From the NCBI RefSeq assembly GCF_014931605.1, contig NZ_CP053382.1, forward strand, positions 186,001 to 250,000: a stretch of 64,000 nucleotides of DNA, given 5' to 3'. Both the position numbers and the translations under genes were made by a program. This DNA comes from Halomonas sp. MCCC 1A13316 (GTDB taxonomy: Bacteria > Pseudomonadota > Gammaproteobacteria > Pseudomonadales > Halomonadaceae). Below the pieces are notes generated by a model. The model was given only the letters and a program-made list of their open reading frames with translations, did no database searches and was not told the DNA's origin. This document shows, in pieces, positions 43,642 through 53,440 of the stretch. Position 1 is the first letter of the stretch. Every line of letters starts with the position of its first letter.

Positions 43642-44924
43642 GCTGGCTAATTCTTAGCACAGGGCTGTTGACTCTGCTTAGCAGTGGTGCGGTTCTGGGC
43701 GCTGCGTTGGGGCTGATAGGATTCATCCTTCTCCACTTTCAAGGAGGCGGTGCTACAGCCCTCGCCATTAACTCTATCTGGAACTTGTTGACCGGCTTCT
43801 CGCTGACTGCAGTGCCCTTGTTCATCTTTCTAGGAGACATTCTGCTGGCCAGTGGGGTCTCCACCAAGGTCTACAACGGCCTGACTCCTTTGTTCCGGCG
43901 TATTCCCGGAAAGCTGTTGCATACCAATATCGCTGTCTGCACACTATTTAGCGCGGTGAGTGGATCGAGCTCAGCTACCGCGGCCGCTATCGGTTCGGTA
44001 GGCTATCCGGAGCTGAAGAAGCGTGGCTACTCGCCTAGCATGGTCGTGGGTACACTAGCCGCGGGGGGCACCTTGGGGCTATTGATTCCGCCGAGTCTGG
44101 CACTGATCATCTATGGTGCTACCCAGAACGTCTCCATCGGTAAGTTATTTCTAGCCGGGATTATTCCAGGAATCATGATCTCCGGCGCTTTCTTCCTCTG
44201 GATCATGCTGCGTTCCCGCTGGGGAGAGGCCATCACACCCGAGGACGATGAACCGATGGACTGGAGTGCGGTCTTTAAAGGCTTATTGCAGATATGGCCA
44301 CTGCCTGTGCTGATCTTCTTCGTTCTCGGTACCATCTACATGGGTGTTGCCACACCCACCGAAGCGGCTTCACTAGGTGTGGTCGCCAGCATTATGCTGG
44401 GTTTCGTCTGGGGGAATCTCACCTGGGCCCAGCTATGGGCAGCATTTATCAATGGCACCATCATGTTCAGTGCAATCGCCATGATCATGCTGGGTACGGC
44501 GATACTGTCTCAGGCCGTGAGCTTGCTTGGCCTGCCGCGTGATGCGGTAGCAGCAATCGCTGATCTTGGCTTCAATCGTTATGGAGTTTTGCTATTAATC
44601 GTTCTTGTCTACCTTGTACTAGGATGCTTTTTTGACGGCATATCGCTGCTGTTGATGACTTTGCCAATCACTTTTCCCATGGTCACTAGCTTGGGCTTCG
44701 ATCCCATCTGGTTCGGGGTTATTGTAACGCTGTTAATGGAGGTTGGTATGATAACGCCGCCAGTAGGGCTAAATCTCTTCGTTCTAACCTCCATTACCCA
44801 TAATGAAGTTAATGTCACTGATGCTGCTTGGGCGTCATTGCCCTATTGGCTGATTATCTTGGGGGCCGTATTCATATATACACTGTTTCCTTGGCTGGTG
44901 ACCTGGCTGCCTTCTTTCTATTAG
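43638..44924 (+). CDS. TRAP transporter large membrane subunit (DctM family)
   Basis: A 428-residue DctM protein with about twelve helices that couples sodium influx to solute uptake. Typical segments are LTAVPLFIFLGDILLASG near residue 54, FSAVSGSSSATAAAIGSVGYPEL near 102, AAGGTLGLLIPPSLALIIYG near 138 and MEVGMITPPVGLNLFVL near 370. It starts within the last codons of the DctQ gene. A strong terminator follows. Codon use is richer in A and T than in the neighbouring sox or nar genes. Confidence 0.94.
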   Translation: MSWLILSTGLLTLLSSGAVLGAALGLIGFILLHFQGGGATALAINSIWNLLTGFSLTAVPLFIFLGDILLASGVSTKVYNGLTPLFRRIPGKLLHTNIAVCTLFSAVSGSSSATAAAIGSVGYPELKKRGYSPSMVVGTLAAGGTLGLLIPPSLALIIYGATQNVSIGKLFLAGIIPGIMISGAFFLWIMLRSRWGEAITPEDDEPMDWSAVFKGLLQIWPLPVLIFFVLGTIYMGVATPTEAASLGVVASIMLGFVWGNLTWAQLWAAFINGTIMFSAIAMIMLGTAILSQAVSLLGLPRDAVAAIADLGFNRYGVLLLIVLVYLVLGCFFDGISLLLMTLPITFPMVTSLGFDPIWFGVIVTLLMEVGMITPPVGLNLFVLTSITHNEVNVTDAAWASLPYWLIILGAVFIYTLFPWLVTWLPSFY

Positions 44925-44957
44925 TGCGATGTGAATAGAATTTACTGTCTTAATTTT

Positions 44958-44981
44958 CGGCCTGGGAGGGCCGTTTTTTTT
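44958..44981 (+). terminator. Rho-independent terminator of the TRAP operon
   Basis: A five-base GC stem (CGGCC at 44958-44962 and GGCCG at 44969-44973) is followed at once by eight T residues (44974-44981), 34 bases after the dctM stop. The rest of the 281-base gap to the next gene is AT-rich and shows no clear operator. Confidence 0.85.
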
Positions 44982-45205
44982 GGGGTCTTTGAAAAGTATG
45001 GGGACGGTTTGTTGTGAAGTTTTGATGCCGGCTCGGGCATAAGTAGAATAAAAAATGCACTTTTTATTGTTGCTCTGTACGGTATCAATCAAAAAGTAAA
45101 AGGAATTGGACTGCATCAAATAAGGTGGTTAACCTTCGAGCTGTCAACGACACAAAGTACTCAGTGCGTACAGCAGCAGTAATTCCACACACCGGAGTTA
45201 ATGAG

Positions 45206-45907
45206 ATGTCCCAAGATCTGATGACAATGCTGAATCAGGCTTTCGAAGAGGCCACTAAGCTTTACCAAAAGCGTGGTTTTCAGCGTCGCGTAGGGTTCGG
45301 AAAGAAGCCGGCGCTGGTGAGTGTCGATCTCGCGAATGCCTGGACCCGTCCAGGCAACCCTTTTACCTGTGACCAGGAGCAGATGGATAACGAAATCATC
45401 CCTGGCATGCAGAAGCTACTCAAGGCTTTCCGTGCTGCGAAACTGCCGGTGATTCACGTGACGACCGCCTATGAGATTACCGACCGCAATGCACCTTTTA
45501 CCGATATGGGGTTATGGCACAACAAGATTCCCGTCGACGCCGTAAACCTTGCCGACAAGGAGCTCTGGGCTATCGATTCACGCATCGCTCCGGTTGAGGG
45601 TGAGTATACGCTGCTGAAGAAGCGTGCCTCGTCCTTCCATGGTACTGAGCTGGCGGGCATCCTGCGTGCAAATGGTGTCGACACCATCCTCGTGACCGGC
45701 GTCACCGCCTGCGCTTGCGTACGCCAAACCATTTGCGACGGCATCGCTGATGGTTTCCGAACCATTGCAGTCAAGGAGTGCATCGGTGACCGTGTGCCAG
45801 GCGCCGTGGCCTGGAACCTGTTCGATATCGACGCCAAGTTCGGCGATGTTGAGTCCGTGGATCGCTGCGTCGATTACCTGAATACCATCGGACAGTCCCA
45901 ATCCTGA
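45206..45907 (+). CDS. N-carbamoylsarcosine amidase (isochorismatase-like)
   Basis: A 233-residue cysteine hydrolase that strongly resembles Arthrobacter N-carbamoylsarcosine amidase, which splits N-carbamoylsarcosine to sarcosine, CO2 and ammonia. Shared segments include YQKRGFQRRVGFG, DLANAWTRPGNPF, DMGLWHNKIP, RASSFHGTEL and DIDAKFGDVES. The catalytic triad would be Asp41, Lys138 and Cys171 (in TACACVR). The frame is open to 45125, but homology and a GGAG site favour 45206. It is the last hydrolytic step of the N-methylhydantoin route of creatinine breakdown; the earlier enzymes of that route are not in this window. Confidence 0.88.
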   Translation: MSQDLMTMLNQAFEEATKLYQKRGFQRRVGFGKKPALVSVDLANAWTRPGNPFTCDQEQMDNEIIPGMQKLLKAFRAAKLPVIHVTTAYEITDRNAPFTDMGLWHNKIPVDAVNLADKELWAIDSRIAPVEGEYTLLKKRASSFHGTELAGILRANGVDTILVTGVTACACVRQTICDGIADGFRTIAVKECIGDRVPGAVAWNLFDIDAKFGDVESVDRCVDYLNTIGQSQS

Positions 45908-45932
45908 CCATTGTTCATGAGGTCGTTTCTGA

Positions 45933-45954
45933 CAGCGAGTCCAACTGGGCTCGC
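45933..45954 (+). terminator. Probable terminator after the amidase gene
   Basis: AGCGAG and CTCGCT form a six-base stem around a ten-base loop that can pair two further bases, followed by TCTCGTTT. It separates the amidase gene from the regulator downstream. Confidence 0.5.
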
Positions 45955-46034
45955 TTCTCGTTTGGTGGTGTGGGGGTCGATGGCGCGATAGGCTAGGCTA
46001 TCGACCCGGCTCCAGGGCTTCGGAGTGTACTGCC

Positions 46035-47090
46035 ATGACACCAGGCGCGACCTTTAACCGTTCCTCCCAGGGCGAGCCCCTATCCGTCGGCTTCGTCCTG
46101 CTGCATCGCTTCACCCTGCTGCCTTTCGCCGCCTTCGTCGACTGCCTGCGCCTGGCGGCCGACGAGGGCGACCGCAGCCGCCAGCTGCGCTGTCACTGGA
46201 CGTTCATGACCAGCACGGGGGAGCCGGCGGCCTCCAGCTGTGGGGCTTCCATCACGCCGTGCCAACCCTTCCGGGATCCGCAGGAGTTCGACTACATCGT
46301 GGTGATCGGCGGCGTGCTGGACGACGCCGACCGCGCCGATACCACGGCGCTGGCCTACCTGCGCCGGGCGGCGAATGCCCAAGTGCCGCTGGTGGGGCTG
46401 TGCACGGGCGCCTTCGCCCTGATCCAGGCCGGCCTGATGACCGGGCGTCGCTGCTGCGTCAGTTGGTATCACCACCGCGATATGATCCAGCGCTTTCCCA
46501 CCATCGAGCCGGTGGCCGACCGGCTTTTCGTCGATGATGGCGACCGGCTTACCTGCGCGGGTGGCTCAGCGGGAGCAGACCTGGCCGCCTATCTGGTCGA
46601 GCGGCATCTGGGCAAGGCTTGGGCCATGAAGAGCCTGCGAATCATGCTGCTCGACGAAGCCCGTATCGGTGCGCATCCGCAGCCGCAGCCGGTGGTATTC
46701 GGCAAGATCGAGGATCGGCTGGTGCGCCGTTCCATTGCCGTGCTCGAGCAACATCTCGGCGAGCCGATCTCGATGGAGACGCTGGCGGAGCGGGTCGGAA
46801 CCTCGCGGCGCAACCTGGAGCGCCGCTTCCGCGAGACCCTGGGCGTCGGGCCGCAGAAATTCGCGCGCGATCTGCGCCTGCGCTACGGGCTGTGGCTGCT
46901 GCACTACACTGGCAAGAGCGTCACCGAAATCGGCGAGCGCTGCGGTTTCGCCGATACGGCCCATTTCTCGCGGCATTTCCGCAGCGCCTTCGGTATGCCG
47001 CCGTCGGAGATGCGCAAGCGTGCCGAGGAGCCAGGCAGCGACCGGGTCGACCCTTTCTTCCTGCATATCGAATCCCGCCCGGCGGTCTGA
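46035..47090 (+). CDS. GlxA-family AraC-type regulator (GbdR/SouR-like)
   Basis: A 351-residue regulator with an N-terminal DJ-1/PfpI-like domain (about residues 15-200, with GLCTGAFALIQAGLM and CAGGSAGADLAAYLV) and a C-terminal AraC domain with two helix-turn-helix units (about 240-335; AERVGTSRRNLERRF and GFADTAHFSRHFRSAFG). Proteins of this group (GbdR, SouR, CdhR) control glycine betaine, sarcosine and carnitine catabolism in Pseudomonas. Lying just before glyA-soxBDAG, it is best read as a sarcosine-responsive activator; the exact orthologue is uncertain. Confidence 0.88.
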   Translation: MTPGATFNRSSQGEPLSVGFVLLHRFTLLPFAAFVDCLRLAADEGDRSRQLRCHWTFMTSTGEPAASSCGASITPCQPFRDPQEFDYIVVIGGVLDDADRADTTALAYLRRAANAQVPLVGLCTGAFALIQAGLMTGRRCCVSWYHHRDMIQRFPTIEPVADRLFVDDGDRLTCAGGSAGADLAAYLVERHLGKAWAMKSLRIMLLDEARIGAHPQPQPVVFGKIEDRLVRRSIAVLEQHLGEPISMETLAERVGTSRRNLERRFRETLGVGPQKFARDLRLRYGLWLLHYTGKSVTEIGERCGFADTAHFSRHFRSAFGMPPSEMRKRAEEPGSDRVDPFFLHIESRPAV

Positions 47091-47273
47091 CCGATATATC
47101 GCCATCTCCCGTCTCATGGGTGCTTCAGGCATAAGCTCGTACCCGGCGGACGGCCTTCGCCAAAAGTGGTAGGCCGACCTCGGCGGTACCTGTCATTCAG
47201 CAAAGCTGTCGCATTTATTCAATCTTTCTCCCTCCTGTGAGCCTTTAATCGACGCATGAGCCGAATACCCTTC

Positions 47274-47290
47274 GCGCTGATTATCAGCGC
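47274..47290 (+). promoter_or_regulatory. Palindromic element upstream of glyA
   Basis: GCGCTGA-TTA-TCAGCGC is a perfect seven-base inverted repeat in the 287-base gap before glyA, 88 bases from the ATG. It may be an operator, possibly for the AraC-type regulator next door. I see no riboswitch-like fold and no other clear signal in this gap. Confidence 0.45.
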
Positions 47291-47377
47291 ATAAGGATTT
47301 CAAATTTTTCACGTTGGCGGGTTGCCGATAGATTCGAAGACACACCCAGCCAGTGCCGATAACAACAGGAGTCACTC

Positions 47378-48676
47378 ATGAACCAAGCCGGACTCGCGTC
47401 ATTCGATTCCCAGATTGCCGCTGCCATCGCCGAAGAGGTGGCGCGTCAGGAGGCGCACGTCGAGCTGATCGCCTCGGAAAACTATGCCAGCCGCGCGGTT
47501 ATGGAGGCCCAGGGCACGCAGTTGACCAACAAGTATGCCGAGGGTTACCCGGGCAAGCGCTACTACGGCGGCTGCGAGCACGTCGACGTAGTCGAGAAGC
47601 TTGCCATCGAGCGTGCCTGCGACCTGTTCGGCGCCGACTACGCCAACGTTCAGCCCCACTCCGGCGCCCAGGCCAATGCAGCTGCCTTCATGGCGCTGGT
47701 CAAGCCGGGCGACACCGTACTCGGCATGAGCCTTGCCCACGGCGGTCACCTGACCCACGGCGCTGCGCCCAACTTCTCCGGCAAGCACTACCACGCCGTG
47801 CAGTACGGCCTGAATGCCGAGACCGGCGAGATCGACTACGAAGAAGTCGAGCGCCTGGCACGCAGCCACAAGCCGAAGCTGATCATCGCCGGCTTCTCCG
47901 CCTACTCCCGTGTGGTCGACTGGCGGCGCTTTCGCTCCATCGCCGATGAAGTCGGCGCCTGGCTGATGGTCGACATGGCTCACGTGGCGGGTCTGGTCGC
48001 CGCCGGGCTCTACCCGAGCCCGATCGCCCACGCCCATGTGGTCACCACCACTACCCACAAGACCCTGCGCGGCCCGCGCGGTGGCCTGATCCTCTCGGCC
48101 CACGGCGATTCGGAGCTGTACAAGAAGCTCAACGGCGCGGTCTTCCCCGGCCAGCAGGGCGGCCCGCTGATGCACGTCATCGCGGCCAAGGCGGTGGCCT
48201 TCAAGGAGGCCATGAGCCAGACCTTCGTTCAGTACCAGCAGCGCGTGATCGACAACGCCCGCAGCATGGCCAAGGTGTTCCTGGACCGCGGTTACGACGT
48301 CGTCTCCGGCGGCACCGACGACCACCTGTTCCTGGTCTCGCTGATCCGCCAGGGCGTTACCGGCAAGGACGCCGATGCGGCGCTGGGCCGCTCGCACATC
48401 ACCGTCAACAAGAACGCCGTGCCTAACGATCCGCAGAGCCCCTTCGTCACCTCCGGTCTGCGTATCGGCACCCCGGCGGTCACCTCGCGCGGCTTCGACG
48501 CGGACGACTGCGAGGCGCTGGCCGGCTGGATCTGCGACATCCTCGACGTGCTGGCCGAGCAGGGCAATACCGATGCCGTGGAAGCCGAAGTGCGCGAGAA
48601 GGTCGCCGAGCTCTGCCTGCGGCACCCGGTCTACGGTGCCGCCTCGGCAGCGGCGCAAGAAACCGCTACCGCCTGA
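47378..48676 (+). CDS. glyA: Serine hydroxymethyltransferase GlyA
   Basis: A 432-residue PLP enzyme that interconverts glycine plus methylene-tetrahydrofolate with serine. Family motifs: [20 protein letters not shown] near residue 27, the [18 protein letters not shown] segment near 55, and the PLP lysine in [14 protein letters not shown] near 229. A CAGGAG ribosome site precedes it. In the sox operon it uses both products of sarcosine oxidase. A housekeeping copy may exist elsewhere; this one appears dedicated, as in P. aeruginosa glyA1-soxBDAG-purU. Confidence 0.96.
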   Translation: MNQAGLASFDSQIAAAIAEEVARQEAHVELIASENYASRAVMEAQGTQLTNKYAEGYPGKRYYGGCEHVDVVEKLAIERACDLFGADYANVQPHSGAQANAAAFMALVKPGDTVLGMSLAHGGHLTHGAAPNFSGKHYHAVQYGLNAETGEIDYEEVERLARSHKPKLIIAGFSAYSRVVDWRRFRSIADEVGAWLMVDMAHVAGLVAAGLYPSPIAHAHVVTTTTHKTLRGPRGGLILSAHGDSELYKKLNGAVFPGQQGGPLMHVIAAKAVAFKEAMSQTFVQYQQRVIDNARSMAKVFLDRGYDVVSGGTDDHLFLVSLIRQGVTGKDADAALGRSHITVNKNAVPNDPQSPFVTSGLRIGTPAVTSRGFDADDCEALAGWICDILDVLAEQGNTDAVEAEVREKVAELCLRHPVYGAASAAAQETATA

Positions 48677-48725
48677 ACCCGTAAGAGCCGGCCCTGCCTG
48701 GCAGGGCCGGTCGAGGAGAGAGAAG

Positions 48726-49976
48726 ATGCAACGCTATTCAGGTTTCGGGCTGGCCAAGCACGCCCTCAGTCACCATGAGAACTGGGAGCGCCAGTGGCGC
48801 AACCCCACCCCCAAGAAACAGTACGACGTCATCATCGTCGGCGGCGGTGGCCACGGCCTGGCCACTGCCTATTACCTGGCGAAGGAGTTCGGCGTCAAGA
48901 ACGTGGCGGTGATCGAAAAGGGCTGGCTGGGCGGCGGCAATACCGCGCGCAACACCACCATCGTGCGTTCCAACTATCTGTGGGACGAGGCGGCGGCCCT
49001 CTACGAGCACTCCATGAAGCTGTGGGAAGGCCTGTCGCAGGACCTGAACTACAACGTGATGTTCTCCCAGCGGGGGGTGCTCAACCTGGGCCACACCCTG
49101 CAGGACATGCGCGACATCCAGCGCCGGGTCAATGCCAACCGTCTGAACGGTATCGACGGCGAAGTGCTGGACGCCAAGAGCGTGCAGGAGCTGGTGCCGA
49201 TCATGGACTGCTCGAAGAGTGCCCGCTACCCGGTGCTGGGCGCTTCCTGGCAGCCGCGCGCCGGTGTGGCCCGCCACGATGCCGTGGCCTGGGGCTATGC
49301 CCGCGGCGCCGACGCCCATGGCGTGGATATCCTCCAGCAGACCGAGGTCACCGGCTTCAAGATCCGCGACGGTCAGGTCTATGGCGTACACACCAACCGT
49401 GGCGACATCGAGGCCAAGACCGTCGGCTGCGTGGCCGCCGGTAACTCCGGTGTGCTGGCCAAGATGGCCGGCTTCCGCCTGCCGCTGGAATCGCACCCGC
49501 TGCAGGCCCTGGTCTCCGAGCCCCTCAAGCCGATCCTCGACACCGTGGTGATGTCCAACCACGTGCATGGCTATATCAGCCAGTCGGACAAGGGCGACCT
49601 GGTGATCGGTGCCGGCATCGACGGCTACAACGGCTATGGCCAGCGCGGCAGCTACCCCACCGTGGAGCACACCCTGCAGGCCATCGTCGAGATGTTCCCG
49701 ATCTTCTCCCGGGTGCGCATGAACCGCCAGTGGGGCGGCATCGTCGACACCTGCCCGGATGCCTGTCCGATCCTCTCCAAGACTCCGGTGAAGGGCCTGT
49801 ACTTCAACTGTGGCTGGGGCACCGGTGGCTTCAAGGCCACCCCGGGCTCGGGCCATGTGTTCGCCGCCAGCCTGGCCAAGGGCGAGATGCATCCCATCGC
49901 CGAGCCCTTCTCCATGTTCCGCTTCCATAGCGGGGCTCTGATCGACGAGCACGGCGCCGCCGGCGTGGCCCACTGA
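48726..49976 (+). CDS. soxB: Sarcosine oxidase beta subunit SoxB
   Basis: The 416-residue catalytic subunit of heterotetrameric sarcosine oxidase. The FAD dinucleotide fold is at [19 protein letters not shown] (about residues 34-52). The histidine in [11 protein letters not shown] (about His184) fits the covalent FMN attachment site of the family. The open frame begins earlier inside glyA, but [14 protein letters not shown] is the usual N-terminus and follows GAGAGAAG. The enzyme oxidises sarcosine to glycine, methylene-tetrahydrofolate and H2O2. Confidence 0.95.
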   Translation: MQRYSGFGLAKHALSHHENWERQWRNPTPKKQYDVIIVGGGGHGLATAYYLAKEFGVKNVAVIEKGWLGGGNTARNTTIVRSNYLWDEAAALYEHSMKLWEGLSQDLNYNVMFSQRGVLNLGHTLQDMRDIQRRVNANRLNGIDGEVLDAKSVQELVPIMDCSKSARYPVLGASWQPRAGVARHDAVAWGYARGADAHGVDILQQTEVTGFKIRDGQVYGVHTNRGDIEAKTVGCVAAGNSGVLAKMAGFRLPLESHPLQALVSEPLKPILDTVVMSNHVHGYISQSDKGDLVIGAGIDGYNGYGQRGSYPTVEHTLQAIVEMFPIFSRVRMNRQWGGIVDTCPDACPILSKTPVKGLYFNCGWGTGGFKATPGSGHVFAASLAKGEMHPIAEPFSMFRFHSGALIDEHGAAGVAH

Positions 49977-49988
49977 GGAGAATTCGCC

Positions 49989-50381
49989 ATGTTCTATATC
50001 TATTGCCCCTACTGCGGCGAACACCGCGAGGAAGAGGAATTTCACCCCAAGGGCCAGGCGCATATCGAGCGACCCAAGGATCCCGAGGCGTGCAGCGACG
50101 AGGAGTGGGGCGACTACCTCTTCTTCCGTGACAACCCCCGCGGCGTGCACCATGAGCTGTGGGTGCATGCGGTGGGCTGTCGCAAGTTCTTCAACGTCAC
50201 CCGCCACACCGTGACCTACGAGATCCTCGAAACCTACAAGATGGGCGAACAGCCCCGTGTCACCGCCGAGAGCCTGGCGAGCCAGCAAACGCAGGGCAAC
50301 GTGCAGGTAGCCAGCGGCGGGCAACAGACCGTGGGTGCCACCAACGCCGCAGCGCCAACGGTCAAGGGAGAGCAGATATGA
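49989..50381 (+). CDS. soxD: Sarcosine oxidase delta subunit SoxD
   Basis: A 130-residue zinc-binding subunit. The zinc site of the family is present as Cys6 and Cys9 (YCPYCG), His60 and Cys64 (HAVGCRKFF). The C-terminal 40 residues are low-complexity (glutamine, alanine and threonine rich), longer than in the shortest homologues. It overlaps soxA by four bases (ATGA). Its role in the complex is structural. Confidence 0.93.
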   Translation: MFYIYCPYCGEHREEEEFHPKGQAHIERPKDPEACSDEEWGDYLFFRDNPRGVHHELWVHAVGCRKFFNVTRHTVTYEILETYKMGEQPRVTAESLASQQTQGNVQVASGGQQTVGATNAAAPTVKGEQI

Positions 50382-53300
50382 GCCAGTCCAAGAAACAAGC
50401 GCACCGTCTGGCCAAGGGCGGTCGGATCGATCGCTCCCGCACCCTGAGCTTCACCTTCAATGGCCAGAGCTACCAGGGACACCCGGGTGACACCCTGGCT
50501 TCGGCGCTGCTGGCCAATGGCGTGGATATCGTCAACCGCAGTTTCAAGTACTCCCGGCCCCGGGGCATCGTCGCCGCCGGCGCCGAGGAGCCCAATGCCG
50601 TCGTCCAGCTGGGCAGCACCGAAGCGGACCAGGTGCCCAACGTGCGCGCCACCCAGCAGGCGCTGTTTGCCGGCCTGACCGCCCGCAGCACCAACGGCTG
50701 GCCCAACGTGCAGCGCGACCTGATGGGCCTGGTCGGCAAGGTGGGTGGCAAGTTCATGCCCCCGGGCTTCTACTACAAGACCTTCATGGCTCCGGCCTCC
50801 CTGTGGATGACCTACGAGAAGTACATCCGCAAGAGCGCCGGCCTGGGGCGCAGCCCCATGGAAGCCGACCCGGACACCTACGACCACCTGCACCAGCACT
50901 GTGATGTACTGGTGGTGGGCGGCGGTGCTGCCGGCCTGGCCGCGGCCCTAGCCGCCGCGCGCAGCGGGGCCAGGGTGATCGTCGCCGACGAGCAGGAGGA
51001 AATGGGTGGCTCGCTGCTGGATAGCCGCGAGACCCTGGACGACAAGCCGGCGGATCAGTGGGTGGCCCAGGTGCTCGAGGAGCTGGCTGGCTGCGAGAAC
51101 GTCACCTTGCTGGCGCGCACCACGGCCAACGGCTACCACGACCATAACTTCGTCACCCTGCACGAGCGGCGCACCGAGCACCTCAGCGAGACCGCCCCGC
51201 TGGTGAAGGGCCATCGTCCGGTCCGGTCGCGGATGCACCGCGTGCGTGCCGGCCAGGTGGTCCTGGCCACCGGCGCTCACGAGCGCCCGCTGGTCTATGC
51301 CGGCAACGACGTGCCGGGCAACCTGCTGGCCGGCGCCGTTTCCACCTATATCCGCCGCTACGGCGTGGCGCCGGGCAACAAGCTGGTGCTCTCTACCAGC
51401 AACGACTACGGCTACCGTGCCGCCCTCGACTGGAAGGAGGCGGGGCGTGAAGTGGTGGCCATCGTCGACGCCCGCCAGGCGCCGGCCGGCGACTGGGTGG
51501 AGGCCGCCCGCGCCCAGGGCATACGCATCATCACCGGCAGCGCCGTGATCGAGGCCAAGGGCGGAAGCCGCGTCAGCTCGGCGCGGGTCGCCAAGATCGA
51601 TATCGACGCCTACAAGGTTACCGGCCAGGCCGAGACGCTTGCCTGCGACACCATCGCCAGCTCCGGCGGTTTTAGCCCGGTGATTCACCTGGCTTCCCAC
51701 ACCGGCGCCCGGCCCACCTGGCGTGACGACCTCCTCGGCTTCGTACCGAGCCTGGTGAAGGGCGTCCAGGCCTGCGGCGGTGCCAATGGCACCTATGCCC
51801 TGGGCGAGGTGTTGGCCGAGGGCGTGGAAGCCGGCGTAAAGGCTGCCGCCGCTGCCGGCCATGCGGCCCCGGCGGTCAGCCTGCCCCAGGCCAAGATTCT
51901 CGAACAGGGCCCGGCGGCACCGCTGTTCCAGGTGCCCCACGAGAAGCCGACCCTGCGTGCGCCCAAGCAGTTCGTCGACCTGCAGAACGACGTCACCGCG
52001 GCGGGCATCGAACTGGCCACCCGCGAGGGCTTCGAGTCCATCGAGCACGTCAAACGCTACACCGCCATGGGCTTCGGCACCGACCAGGGCAAGCTGGGCA
52101 ACATAAACGGCATGGCCATCGCCGCTCGCTGCCTGGGTCGCTCCATTCCCGAGGTGGGCACTACGGTATTCCGGCCGAACTACACCCCGGTGACCTTCGG
52201 CGCCATCGTCGGCCGTCACTGCCGCGACCTCTTCGACCCCGAGCGTTACACCGCGCTGCACCAGTGGCACGTGGAGCATGGCGCCGAGTTCGAGGACGTG
52301 GGCCAGTGGAAGCGCCCCTGGTACTTTCCACAAGTACGCGCCGGAGCCGGCAACGGCGAACGCGAGAGCATGGCAGAGGCCGTGGCCCGCGAGTGCCTTG
52401 CAGTGCGCGAGAAGATCGGCATCCTCGATGCCTCCACCCTGGGCAAGATCGACATCCAGGGGCCTGATGCCCGCGAGTTCCTCAACCGCATCTATACCAA
52501 CAAGTGGATGAAGCTCGATGTGGGCCGCGTCCGCTACGGGCTGATGTGCAAGGACGACGGCATGCTGATGGACGACGGTACCACCAGCTGCCTGGGCGAG
52601 AACCACTTCCTGATGACCACCACCACCGGTGGCGCCGCCGGTGTGCTGGAGTGGCTGGAGCTGTGGCACCAGACCGAGTGGCCGGAACTGCAGGTCTATT
52701 TCACCTCGGTAACCGACCACTGGGCCACCATGACCATCACCGGTCCCGAGGCGCGCAAGCTGCTGGCCGAGATCACCGACATCGATCTCGATCGCGACAC
52801 GTTCAAGTTCATGGACTGGCGTGCTGGGAATGTCGCCGGCGTACCGGCGCGGGTGTTCCGCATCTCCTTCACCGGCGAGCTCGCCTACGAGATCAACGTC
52901 CAGGCCAACTACGCCATGCACGTCTGGAAGACGCTGTTCGAGCACGGCGACAAGTATGGCCTGACGCCCTACGGCACCGAGACCATGCACGTGCTGCGCG
53001 CCGAGAAGGGCTTCATCATCGCCGGTCAGGACAGCGACGGTTCGGTCACCCCGGAAGACCTGGGCATGCAGTGGGCCGTCGGCTACGACAAGCCCTACTC
53101 GTGGGTCGGCAAGCGGGCGCTGTCGCGCTCCGATACACGCCGCACGGACCGCAAGCAGCTGGTGGGTCTCAAGCCGAAGGACCCCAAGGTGGTGCTGGAG
53201 GAGGGCGCGCAGATCGTCTTCGATCCCAAGCATCCCGTCCCCGTACCAATGGCCGGACACGTGACCTCCAGCTACTACAGCCCGACCCTGAACTCCGGCT

Positions 53301-53440
53301 TCGCCCTGGGGGTGGTCAAGGGTGGCCACAACAAGCTGGGCGAGACCGTCTACCTGCCCATGGCGGACGGCCAGACTCACGAAGCCGAAATCGTCAGCCC
53401 GATCTTCTACGACCCCAAGGGAGAGCGCCAGAATGTCTAA
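50378..53440 (+). CDS. soxA: Sarcosine oxidase alpha subunit SoxA
   Basis: A 1020-residue subunit. An N-terminal 2Fe-2S-ferredoxin-like fold (SFTFNGQSYQGHPGDTLASALLANG) is followed by an NAD-binding domain with VVGGGAAGLAAALAAA near residues 177-192 and ATGAHERPLVYAGND near 297, and a C-terminal aminomethyltransferase (T-protein-like) domain that binds tetrahydrofolate, starting near residue 630. It captures the formaldehyde-level carbon as methylene-tetrahydrofolate. Its end overlaps soxG by eight bases. Confidence 0.96.
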   Translation: MSQSKKQAHRLAKGGRIDRSRTLSFTFNGQSYQGHPGDTLASALLANGVDIVNRSFKYSRPRGIVAAGAEEPNAVVQLGSTEADQVPNVRATQQALFAGLTARSTNGWPNVQRDLMGLVGKVGGKFMPPGFYYKTFMAPASLWMTYEKYIRKSAGLGRSPMEADPDTYDHLHQHCDVLVVGGGAAGLAAALAAARSGARVIVADEQEEMGGSLLDSRETLDDKPADQWVAQVLEELAGCENVTLLARTTANGYHDHNFVTLHERRTEHLSETAPLVKGHRPVRSRMHRVRAGQVVLATGAHERPLVYAGNDVPGNLLAGAVSTYIRRYGVAPGNKLVLSTSNDYGYRAALDWKEAGREVVAIVDARQAPAGDWVEAARAQGIRIITGSAVIEAKGGSRVSSARVAKIDIDAYKVTGQAETLACDTIASSGGFSPVIHLASHTGARPTWRDDLLGFVPSLVKGVQACGGANGTYALGEVLAEGVEAGVKAAAAAGHAAPAVSLPQAKILEQGPAAPLFQVPHEKPTLRAPKQFVDLQNDVTAAGIELATREGFESIEHVKRYTAMGFGTDQGKLGNINGMAIAARCLGRSIPEVGTTVFRPNYTPVTFGAIVGRHCRDLFDPERYTALHQWHVEHGAEFEDVGQWKRPWYFPQVRAGAGNGERESMAEAVARECLAVREKIGILDASTLGKIDIQGPDAREFLNRIYTNKWMKLDVGRVRYGLMCKDDGMLMDDGTTSCLGENHFLMTTTTGGAAGVLEWLELWHQTEWPELQVYFTSVTDHWATMTITGPEARKLLAEITDIDLDRDTFKFMDWRAGNVAGVPARVFRISFTGELAYEINVQANYAMHVWKTLFEHGDKYGLTPYGTETMHVLRAEKGFIIAGQDSDGSVTPEDLGMQWAVGYDKPYSWVGKRALSRSDTRRTDRKQLVGLKPKDPKVVLEEGAQIVFDPKHPVPVPMAGHVTSSYYSPTLNSGFALGVVKGGHNKLGETVYLPMADGQTHEAEIVSPIFYDPKGERQNV

